This document shows positions 54,460 through 64,000 of a DNA stretch of 64,000 nucleotides, one piece after another. Positions within the stretch are counted from its first letter, which is position 1; the number at the start of each line of letters is the position of its first letter. The notes beneath the pieces were generated by a model. That model made no database searches and had not been told where the DNA came from. It saw only the letters and a program-made list of their open reading frames with translations. Origin of the DNA: Carettochelys insculpta (taxonomy: Eukaryota; Chordata; Testudines; Carettochelyidae); assembly GCF_033958435.1 (NCBI RefSeq), contig NC_134140.1:60233001-60297000 (forward strand), in the 5' to 3' direction. A program made the translations under genes and the position numbers.

Positions 54460-56320
54460 GTTGCAGCATGTATGTCCTCAATACAATGAAGTCATTGCTT
54501 CTCATAGGAGGGAGCACTATAATGAGCTGTTGAGCCACCCGTCCACTGTGGTCCTCGAATCCCTTGACCAAATCCCTCAGCAACCACCTAGAGATGATCT
54601 TGCAACACTTCCTACTCTGAGTGAGGTCCAAGCTGCCATCAGAGCAATGAAGTGCAACAAAGCAACCGGATTAGATGGGATCCCCACCAAAGTCCTCAAA
54701 GAAGGTGGGCCAGAGCTCCACAAACAGCTCCATCTCCTGATTCTCAAGATCTGGGATAGGGAGCAGAGGCTACATGATTTCAGAGACACACTGATCATCA
54801 GTCTTTCCTAGAAGGGTGACAAGTCGGACTGTGGAAACTATCATGGCATCTCCCTCCTGGTAACAGCAGGGAAAATCTTGGCTCAAATCTTTGCAAACTA
54901 ACTCCTGCCACTCTCAGAAGAAATTCTCCCAGTGCGGCTTCTGATCACTCCGAGGAACAGCAGACATGATCTTCACTGCCAGAAAACCACAAGAAAAATG
55001 TTGTGAACACAACCAAGGCGTATATAGGAGTTTCATTGACCTGACCAAAGCATTCAAATCAGTCAGTTGTGACCTGTGGACTATCCTCTCAAAGATCAGC
55101 TGCCCCCAAAAATTCATTAGCATTTTAAGGTAGCTTCACGGCAACATAGCTACTACAGTATTGAGGAACAACAGATCCCAAAGTGACCCCTTTGAGGTCA
55201 AAACGGGAGTCAAGCAAGGCTGCGTCATTGCCCCATCTTTGTTCTGCATCTTCATCACCATGACCCTTCACCTCCTTGATAGCAAACTTCCAGATGCTGT
55301 GGAGATTGTCTATAGAATGAATGGGAGGCTTTTCAATCTCAGGATACTGAGGGCTAAAAGCCATACCTCCACAACTTCAATCATGAAGTTCCAGCACACA
55401 GATGACAATATGGTTGTTGTTTTTTCTCCCACAGCCCTTCGGTGCCTTTGCTGAACCATGTGAGAATCTCAGCCTCATGCTGAACATCAAAAAGACCAAG
55501 GTGCACCACAGACCTTCACTGATGGAACAATCTTATGCACCTTCTATTGAAGTCAATAAAAAAACTGCTGGAAAATGTGGAGCACTTCTCATACCTTGGA
55601 ATTCATCTTTCTGCTAAAGTCAACATTGACATGGAAATCCAGCATCACCTACGTCATGCAAGCTCTGCTTTCGTCCACCTGAGACAAAGGGTCTTCAAGA
55701 ACCAGGATCTCTATCCCAAGACAAATCTCCTTGTGTGGTTGTTCCAATGCTACTATAGGCATGTGAAACCTGGACAACATACGAGCATGATTTGAAGACA
55801 CTTGAACAAGATCAATGCTGCTTCAGGAGAATCCTAAATATCTCTTGGGAGGATAGGGGCATGAACACTAGCATCCTGGTAGAGTCAAACATGACCAGCA
55901 TTGAAGCCATTATTATATATCAACAACTTCATTGGACTGGTCATGTGGTTCAGATGCCTGGTCAGTGCCTCCCAAAACAGACTCTGTTTTCTGAATTGGA
56001 GGAAAGACAGAGGAGCATTAGGGGCCAGTGGAAGCGGTATATGGACATGCTGAAGGCACACATGAAAAAGTGCAGCATTGGTGTTGACACTTGAGAGAAC
56101 CTTGCCCAGGACCATCCCCAGTGGAGAACAGTAATCCGTGAGGGGGTGGTGCAATTTGAGAGGTCCCTCCACAGTGCAGACAAGGAGAGGTAGAGAAGAA
56201 AAGAGCATCAAAAACTGCCCCAGGCCCCTCCGACAGCTATTAACACCTGCCTCTTCTGTGATAAGATCTGTGGCTCCAGAACTCGGCTGATCAGCCATCA
56301 ACAGACTCACAAATAGGAGG
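54460..56320 (+). mobile_element. LINE of the zinc-finger type, second family, 5'-truncated
   Basis: A plus-strand LINE remnant holding the RT, the C-terminal region and a terminal C2H2 finger, but no endonuclease. Its protein differs clearly from the 34-kb and 57-kb copies (for example LPTLSEVQAAIRAMKCNKAT here), so it represents a separate subfamily of the same type. Confidence 0.75.
54480..56318 (+). pseudogene. Zinc-finger LINE RT pseudogene, second family
   Basis: Visible in order: EVIASHRREHYNELLSHPST, MKCNKATGLDGIPTKVL, a stop at 54809, KGDKSDCGNYHGISLL, a motif A region in other frames (SFIDLTKAF near 55033), VKTGVKQGCVIAPSLF (motif B, 55197) and a motif C region reading FQHTDDNMVV (55390), where the aspartate pair remains but the preceding Tyr-Ala is His-Thr. 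Then come VEHFSYLGIHLSAKVNID, QQLHWTGHVVQMPGQ and a C-terminal C2H2 finger, CLFCDKICGSRTRLISHQQTH (about 56246-56310). At least four frameshifts or stops. Confidence 0.8.
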
Positions 56321-57572
56321 GTGACATTAAGACTCGTTACCAAGTGACTGTCAAGATGTCCTCAAGTCGGTATTTCTAAATTATAGTCAAATCATCCCAT
56401 AGCTTCTCTTAGATAAGTTAAGTAGTCTCAAAGAGCTCAGTCATTAAGGCATTTTTCCAATTCTTTAATCATTCTTGGGCTTCTCTCTGAACTTTCACCA
56501 ATTTACCAGCATACTTTTGAACTGCGAACTGCATAACTTGACATAGTATTCTAGCACTAGCAACAGCACTGCCAAATATAGAAGTAAACCACTCTGCTTC
56601 TACTCAAGTTTCCCCTCTTTATACATCTAAGTAACACGTTAACGCTATTAGTGACAGCATTACACTAGGATCTTATGTACAGTTGATTATCCATTGAACC
56701 CCCAATATCTTTTTCATATAATCTTCTCTCCTAAAAGTATAGCCTTCCTTCTCTGTTCCTAGATATGACTACACATTTAGTGTAGAAACTCTGGTTAGTT
56801 TATAGCTATCTTACAGGTTAAGCTGAATTGTTGTGTATCAGTGGCCTGTCCTCTTCATTATGTACCATTCTCCCTCCCTTAGTATATTCTGCAAACTCTT
56901 CCATGATGATTGTATGCCTGTCATTGATAAAAATGCTAGCCAGCTGAAGGACAAGAATCAATTCCTACAGGACCCCACTTTAAACACACCCACTCAGGGA
57001 TGAGTCTGCTTTTGAGCTCTTTCAGCTTTTAAGCCCTTTAATGTGTGCCAGATTGATTTTTTTTATCATTTTAGCCTCTTCATCAAAGTGTCTTGCAATA
57101 CCATGAAGCCAAATGCTTTACAGAAGTTTGTCTGTTAAACCAACACTATTACCTCTGTCAATCAAAACTGTCATAAAAATCTAATTTGTGTGACTAGATC
57201 TACTTCTATAAACCTTTGTTGACTGACATTAACTAAACTATATCAACCACTCTTAAATCTTTATTGACCAAATCCCAACTTGTCTGTCCCATTATTTTTC
57301 CCATGACTGATGTCAGGCTGACAGATTACCCAGGTCATTTCATTTACTTTTTTTAACAATTGGTATAACATTAGCTTTCTCTTAGATTTCTGAAATGTCC
57401 TGATTTTTTAAAAATGAATATTGGAACAGTGTCAACATTAATAGTTCAACGATTGGTTCAGCCAGCTCTTTTAAAACTCCTGGGTTCATTGTATTTAGAC
57501 CTGCTGGTTTAAAACAGGATTAATATCCTCCTACCTACTGTTAGAATGAAAGTACTCTTATCATCATTTACT
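56321..57572. other. Stretch with nothing recognised
   Basis: AT-rich DNA between two LINE fragments. Confidence 0.4.
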
Positions 57573-58835
57573 CAAGATGATCCAGTCTTTCCACAAAGAC
57601 ATGAGAGGAACCATCCAATATGATGGCACATTATCAGATGTTTTCAGCATCAGGAGTGGCGTCAAACAAAGATGTATCCTTGCTCCGACATTGTTCGGGA
57701 TCTTGTTTGCACTCCTCCTGAAGCACGCCTTTGGATCTTCAACAGAGGGCATCTTTTTGCACACAAGATCTGATGGGAAACTGTTTAATCTTGCATGGCT
57801 GAAAGCCAAATCTAAGGTGCGGGAAGTCCTCATCAGAGATATGCTGTTCGCAGATGACACTGCTGTAGTGTCACACACAGAAGACCAGCTTCAGAAACTG
57901 CTGGATCAGTTCTCCAAAGCATGCAAGGACTTCGGGCTTTCCATCAGCATAAAGAAGACAAACGTACTTGGTCAGGACGTTGCTGAACCTCCATCAATCA
58001 GCATTGACAACTATATGTTAGAGGTTGTCCATGAGTTCGTTTACCTCGGGTCCACCATCACTGACAGCCTGTCATTGGAGACTGAGCTAAATAGGAGGAT
58101 CGGAAAAGCAGCCACAACTCTGTCCAGACTCAGCAAGAGAGTGTGGAATAACATCAAGTTGTATACCCACACCAAAATGCAAGTCTACAGAGCCTGCATC
58201 CTCAGCACCCTCCTTTACGGCAGTGAGCCTTGGACCCTGTACGCCGCCTGGAAAAGAGGCTGAACGTCTTCCACTTGCGCTGCCTCGGGTGCATCCTTGG
58301 AATATCATGGAAGGACAGAGTGTCCAACACCGCTGTCCTTGAGCAAGCTGGAATCCCAACCATGCACACCCTCCTCAGGCAGCGGTGGCTCCACTGGCTT
58401 GGTCACGTCCACAGGATGAATGATGCAAGGATCCCAAAAGACATCCTGTATGGCAAGCTAGCCTCTGGCAAAAGACCTCCCGGACACCCCCAACTGCGCT
58501 ACAAAGATGTTTGCAAGAGGGACTTCAGGGAGGTAGACATCGAGCCAGACAGCTGGGAGGAGGTGGCAGACAATCACAGCAGATGGAGGCAGGAACTACA
58601 CAAGGGCCTTCAGAAGGGTGAGATGAGGATCAGACAGCTAGCAGAGGAGAAGTGAGCCCACAGAAAGCACAGTAAGGACCTGACAGACACCCATTACACA
58701 TGCAACAGATGCAGCAAGGACTGTCACTCTCGTGTGGGCCTTCACAGTCACAGTCGACACTGCAAATGATGATTCCAAATGGAACTACGAAGGGTGTGAT
58801 CCACAGTCTACATAGACTGAAGGATGCCTACTACT
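57573..58835 (+). mobile_element. Zinc-finger LINE, 5'-truncated copy (same family as the 34-kb copy)
   Basis: Begins abruptly within the RT (MIQSFHKDMRGT) and runs to the same type of 3' UTR (ACATAGACTGAAGGATGCCT) as the copy at 33370-37140. It retains the segment that the 34-kb copy has lost. Confidence 0.8.
57577..58770 (+). pseudogene. Zinc-finger LINE RT C-terminal half, one main frameshift
   Basis: The first frame (57577-58263) contains SIRSGVKQRCILAPTLFGIL (motif B), MLFADDTAVV (motif C, intact FADD at 57846-57857), LSISIKKTNVLGQ, VVHEFVYLGSTI and ACILSTLLYGSEPWTLY. A frameshift near 58235 moves to the second frame (58230-58655) with RLEKRLNVFHLRCLGCILGI, RWLHWLGHVHRMNDARIPKD and LRYKDVCKRDF. 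A stop follows at 58653, and the tail still shows a C2H2 finger, CNRCSKDCHSRVGLHSHSRHC (about 58699-58764). The catalytic motif is complete, but the 5' half is missing. Confidence 0.85.
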
Positions 58836-59271
58836 ATAACTCTTATCATATGCTGCTGATGAAATGTATCTTCTGGCTTTATCCCAAATGCAGAATAGAA
58901 ATATTTATTGAATGCTTTTATCTTTTTCGTATTGATAATTCCATCAATTAATCAAAAAATCCCAATGCTGGCATCAGCATATGAAAAATCCAGTTTAAAC
59001 AGACAGACTAAAAATAGCATGTAGGCAAGTAGAGCTCAAAGGAACAAGGGCTGCTTTCACCAAAAACTTCAGTTTTTAAAACTTGAAGATGCTTTCCATG
59101 TTTTTTCCACTCCAAAGAGAAATATATATCTTTTGATGTAATGAATGCAATGTCGAAAATCAAAGGGAATGAGGAATTTTTCCCCTGGTACAACATTTTT
59201 AACCTAGCCTTACTACAACCTTTCATGAAAGTTAGAACGAGTTCTTTCTGCTAATGGAAATACCAGGACAT
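58836..59271. other. Stretch with nothing recognised
   Basis: AT-rich DNA between the LINE and the next MITE. Confidence 0.4.
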
Positions 59272-59274
59272 TTA

Positions 59275-59954
59275 AGCCGTGTCTACACGTGCACGCTACT
59301 TCGAAGTAGCAGCACTAACTTCGAAATAGCGCCCATCACGGCTACACGCGTCGGGCGCTATTTCGAAGTTAACTTCGACGTTAGGTGGCGAGACGTCGAA
59401 GTCGCTAACCTCATGAGGAGATAGGAATAGCGCCCTACTTCGACATTCAACGTCGAAGTAGGGACTGTGTAGTCATTGCGCGTCCTGCAACTTCGAAATA
59501 GTGGGGTCCGCCATGGCAGCCATCAGCTGAGGGGTTGAGAGATGCTCTCTCTCCAGCCCCTGCGGGGCTCTATGGTCACCATGGGCAGCAGCCCTTAGCC
59601 CAGGGCTTCTGGCTGCTGCTGCGGCAGCTGGGGATCCATGCTTCAGGCACAGGGTCTGCAACCAGTTGGCTCTGTGTATCTTGTGTTGTTTAGTGCAACT
59701 GTGTCTGGGAGGGGCCCTTTAAGGGAGCGGCTTGCTGTTGAGTCTGCCCTGTGACCCTGTCTGCAGCTGTGCCTGGCACCCTTATTTCGATGTGTGCTAC
59801 TTTGGCGTGTAGACGTTCCCTCGCAGCGCCTATTTTGAACATCGACGTTGAACATCGACGTTGCCAGCCCTGGAGGACGTGTAGACGTTACTCATCGAAA
59901 TGCAACATCGAAATAAGCTATTTTGATGTAGGCTTCACGTGTAGACGTAGCCTT
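59275..59954 (-). mobile_element. 680-bp MITE, GGCYRYGTCTACAC group (long form, copy 3), TTA duplication
   Basis: Ends AGCCGTGTCTACACGTGC and, inward, GGCTACGTCTACACGTGAAG, flanked by TTA on both sides (59272-59274 and 59955-59957). Same orientation as copy 2. The 105- and 121-codon frames of the other copies are shortened here by small indels (59473-59661 and 59643-59855). Confidence 0.85.
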
Positions 59955-59957
59955 AGT

Positions 59958-61802
59958 GAAATTGTACAAAGACAATCTGGGTAAATAACTAAAAACAATA
60001 AAAATGCCACTCCTAGGTATTTAGCTTGTTTTCGTTTTCTTTATAGGAATATGGAACATTTTATGGTGTTCTCTCATGGACAAGTTTTGATGATAGATAA
60101 GTAGTCTCTTTCCTTTTCTCACCACTGATGTATTAGCACCATTGAGATAAACCCTATACAAACAATGTAGTAGCATTTGAATAGTTGTGATCTGTTGAAC
60201 TATGTTAGCCTGTTTACATGTGTATATTATCATTCTATATAAAATTATGCCTCTTTGCTTAGTCTTTGTATTTCAAAGTTTGTGTGCATCCACAAAACAG
60301 ATGTACATCAAGACCCGGTAGCCACGGTTGACAGTTCTTTAAGGAGATTCAATTCTTCCAATGGGCTCCTCCTGAGGATGCCTCAGAAAGTGTGTAGACA
60401 GTGGATCCCCAGTTGCTCAGTAGAGTACATGGAACATGTAATCCCTGGCTACATGTTTGTGCCAATAACTTTCCATTCACATTGACTGGAGAGAGTGGTG
60501 GTTATAAATTGGAAACTGTGACATCTCTTTGCCCCTTTCCTGCTCCACATCTCTGGACTATTATTTCTATCAAAGGGAAGCTTTGAACAGCAGACAGAGG
60601 ACCACCAGTCTTTTGAGGGATCATGAAACTAGCAGATTTAATATCACTGCTAATATTGTAATCTACAAACTCTGTAGTCAATTGTAATCTATATGATTCA
60701 CTTTAACCATTTAATAAATATATTTTATATTAATAAATTTTTAGTTAACTAAAGATTAGCAGCGTTATGATATTTTATGAGACCTGAAATGCACACTGAC
60801 CTGGGATGGGTGTCTGGTTCTTTGGAAGAACTTAAAATATATGATTTCCAGTTTTAATAATAATTGATCATAGAAGTCTGGGGGGGTTTTGGGTGCTACA
60901 CGAGGGCCTACAGGGCCTGAAGAGGCCTGTCTTTAGCTCCAAAATAACTACTGCAGTATTTTGGAAGCACACCTTTGTAACTGCGTTGGTGAAGGTTATG
61001 ATAGAATACATCACCAGTCTGAGTCATGTGCCCTGTAGTCTGGCATTATTATCTATGTCCCATATCAAACCATGTGACACAAGGAATATTTGTTTTCATA
61101 TAAAGCATGTTACTTTGGCTTAAATGTCAGGCCAGATTCAGCCAATGATGGGCCCTACAGACTCTCTGCAAGCATTAATGTATCAGTTAAACAAAGTCCC
61201 ATTTTAAACTTTTGACACCAATAAGGACTAGAAACACTCCCCATCCTCCCAAAAGATGAGATTCTGAGATAATAATGATTCCAGGAGCACTAGCCCATAG
61301 TGCCTGGCCTTAATGCAGCCCCAGTAAAATTGGAGTGGTATATCACCCTCATATTTTGCTTTCATAAATAAAATTATAATATTCAATCTGTAGAGAAAGT
61401 CTGAATCCTAGGAGAAAGGCATGAAGCCCATGAGAGGTCCCTGCAATCAATATTTTATAAATAGCTTCAGAATGTTTATGTTGTCACTGTGATATAAGTT
61501 CTAGAATAAATGAAATATGAGCAGCTGGTGTGGTGGTGGGCGGGGGCACAATGAAGGAGCTACTGTCGAGGTGACAGTGTGCAGAAAGCATGACGCTATT
61601 GCTAGGGAAGTTTGGCCTGTAGCTATATACAAAAGAGGTCTCTGCCTGCAAGAAGCTTCCTAAAGAAAAAGAATAAGATTTGGATTACCAAGCTAAACAA
61701 GTTTCTCCTTAAAAAGCTTGGCAGTTCAGTTAACACTAACACCAGTACTAGCTTTTGGGAAGCCCAAACCAAAGTAGAATATTCTATATTCAGATAGGTC
61801 CA
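59958..61802. other. Stretch with nothing recognised
   Basis: No gene or repeat family recognised; short frames only. Confidence 0.4.
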
Positions 61803-61905
61803 ATCCATCTGATGAAGTGGGTTTTACCCACATATTCTCATTACCTAATAAATTTGTTAGTCTTTAAGGTGCTATGGGACTGCTTGTTATTTGTTTCTCC
61901 ATATT
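61803..61905 (+). mobile_element. PLE terminal fragment
   Basis: ATCTGATGAAGTGGGTTTTA followed by CCTAATAAATTTGTTAGTCT and AAGGTGCTATGGGACTGC matches the PLE ends. The stem GTGGG/CCCAC (61817-61831) is intact but GAAA is replaced by ATAT, so any ribozyme core is dead. No flanking duplication was found. Confidence 0.65.
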
Positions 61906-64000
61906 TTGACAGTCTTTGGATGGTGTTAATGAAAGCTTTGTCACCTCTAAAAACTCTTTCCCTCCATCTAAAAGAAAAGGGAACAAGGAATGCTATTAAA
62001 CTAAATCTGTACTTAGCAGATCACATTTCAAATGGTTATCTGATCTCCATTTCTTTATCTTTAATAAAATGGTTAAAATAATTTTAATGATGTTTTGCAA
62101 AGTTACTAAGCAGACTGAAGGATCTGTAGAAAACCACAAACCTTGTTTAACACTATCTAATATTGACCGGTGACTGGATTAAGTTCATGCTTTTGGCTCA
62201 CACATGCTATCTAAATTAATACAACATACCACAGCATGTAGTATGTATCACCTGGACTTGCTTGTGATTGAGAAAAATGGCACACATTTCAGTCCTTTAA
62301 AACACTTCCAAACCCCAGCAGCAAACAAAGAGCCTGAGAGTTTCCATTGCTAGCAATATTCCTTCCCTTGGGTTAATTGCTGACTGGTCCTCTCAATTAA
62401 TGGTGAAATAGACATTTGTAGCCTGTATCTGAAGTGCTATAGGTATTCAGATCAGCACATTAAATTGAAATGTACTGGCTCTCTTACAAGGATCTCACTC
62501 TCTAGAACAACATTTGCGTCCCATGAGCCCAGGTAAATCAGGCAAGAATTCATAAATCCTCATCTTACTAAATGTTGCACCATTCTTTAACTGAGACAGA
62601 ATCCCTGTATAGATCAGTCAGCTAATAGCGAAATGTAAGTTTCCATAGGTACCGTGGCCATTAGGTTTGACAAATATTTCCTTCCTGAGCTCACTCATAA
62701 AACACACCACCATGCACTACACGTAGCCTGTATCAAAGGCATCCCTGGTGAATAAAGTTGGAATAGTGCTCACTTATAACAAAAGTGATTCAGATATTAG
62801 GAGCTCCTCACAACAAGCACAAATCTTCATCATGTGTTCATCAGCAGCTGAGTACACTGGGCTCTTTTTAACTCTTGCATTTATAACCTCTCTATTCTTG
62901 CCCTCTTATTGGCTCGGCTCTCAGAGGGTAACTGAACTGGGACTTGCCAGGTGAACTCACAATGAAAACCCTCAGAACAGATTGTGAGCATGTCTTGTGT
63001 CTTTCACACCCTGTTCTGGAAGTTTCCGGGTCTGCCTGACACCTCTTTGCACCTGTGCAGAAACACAGACTACCCAATTCATAAGATCTCTGTCTCCTCC
63101 TCATGGCTTTCCCTCTCTCTCCTGAAGGGCCAAAGTCAAATAAACAGTATGGGTTACAAAAGCATTTGACCACCTGGCTCCAATTCCAGGACTAGAGTCA
63201 CAATCATTCTCCTACTTCTGCATAGCTATAAAACCTGCCTCATTTCACCAGATTGCATACTGCCTGCTTATGACACTACCTCAAGTTGTAGCAGATCATT
63301 GCCCTCCCCAGTAAGTCACCTACATGGACCAACCCTCCAAAGACAGTAAGATTGGGAATGTATAACTTTTCAAATGGAGGAAGGCAGTTTGCAGTCTAAT
63401 CTTTGCCATAGCCTGGTGATGCTACAGTCATGTGACCACACACTGTGATTCTGGGATGATATTCTGGTTAGCAGGATTAGGTGTGCAAACATAGTGTGGG
63501 GCCCCTGGGAGAATAGAAATTCTCTGAATTAGTACAGGCCTTAGAGCATTTCATATTTGCAGCAATAGCCAAATTAGACAAATCTTTCATACGTAACATT
63601 TTAGAACATAGTAGATGTTGCTGTCCTCAAATAAAGACAATACTTTTAATCTTTTCTGTGTTTAATCATAGTTTGATATTATATATACACAGCACAAGGC
63701 TTCTATTTTTCAGAATTTGACAAACCTAAGCAAGTTTTTCAGCAATGTTACAGAGAGAGCACCAGATGCAATTACTATTGCCAGGGGACAAAGCTTTATA
63801 TAATATATTCGGACGTTATCGTTGAGTTCAAGAGTTTGTCTTTTGTAACTCTTTTCATTAGGATAATGCGCTTTCCAAACATTTTCTAATTAAAACCTTT
63901 ATATCTTTTAGTCAGTAAAAGTGGCTTCTCAAACCTGTAACTACTATGTAACTTACTTTATTAGCAGTTCAATAACGTAGTCAGATAACCCATTGATTTA
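61906..64000. other. Stretch with nothing recognised
   Basis: About 2 kb of ordinary AT-rich DNA with no recognised gene, tandem repeat or element. It may hold old unrecognisable repeats. Confidence 0.4.

Overview
This window looks like reptile nuclear DNA, most probably from a turtle. There is one recognisable coding exon in 64 kb. Around it lies a repeat landscape of CR1 LINEs, ancient MIR SINEs, Penelope-like elements (PLEs), hAT elements and many palindromic MITEs. The species call is an inference from this repeat mix; a crocodilian or another sauropsid is not excluded.

The gene is WWC2, a KIBRA-family scaffold of the Hippo pathway, on the minus strand. Exon 1 (25531-25661) encodes the first 43 residues, including the first WW domain, and ends at a clean GT donor inside a CpG island (about 25300-26450). 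Everything below 25530 is therefore the 5' part of WWC2 intron 1, with exon 2 beyond the left edge. Everything above about 26000 is upstream flanking DNA, where I see no other host gene. Two CATTCC (TEAD-type) sites 18 bp apart lie about 340 bp upstream of the ATG.

Region by region: 1-1.8 kb, 5' end of a CR1 LINE (minus strand); 1.8-2.8 kb, a Myb/SANT-like pseudogene attached to the end of a Harbinger-like element; 4.8-8 kb, a GC-rich open frame and two minisatellites; 11.6-13.3 kb, a PLE foldback, a hAT element and old MITEs; 13.4-16.2 kb, a CR1 ORF2 pseudogene; 21 kb, a palindromic PLE insertion; 25.3-26.5 kb, the WWC2 promoter and exon 1; 27-32 kb, PLE ends and MITEs; 33.4-37.1 kb, an almost full-length zinc-finger LINE lacking its catalytic RT block; 38-41.5 kb, a hAT and two large foldback MITEs; 44-51 kb, CR1, PLEs and MITEs; 51.6-53.7 kb, a nested stack of MITEs and a solo LTR; 54-59 kb, two more zinc-finger LINE copies; 59.3 kb, another MITE. 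The last 4 kb is nearly featureless.

The most notable signals are three. First, a structurally complete PLE (48695-51349) has a perfect 13-bp target duplication, inverted arms and a MITE inside it. Second, a family of short, often palindromic PLE-end insertions has 12-15 bp duplications and carries a hammerhead-ribozyme-like core with a compensatory stem change. Third, about ten MITEs share GGCYRYGTCTACAC termini and 3-bp duplications of variable sequence, and one of them is linked to a Myb/SANT-like pseudogene.
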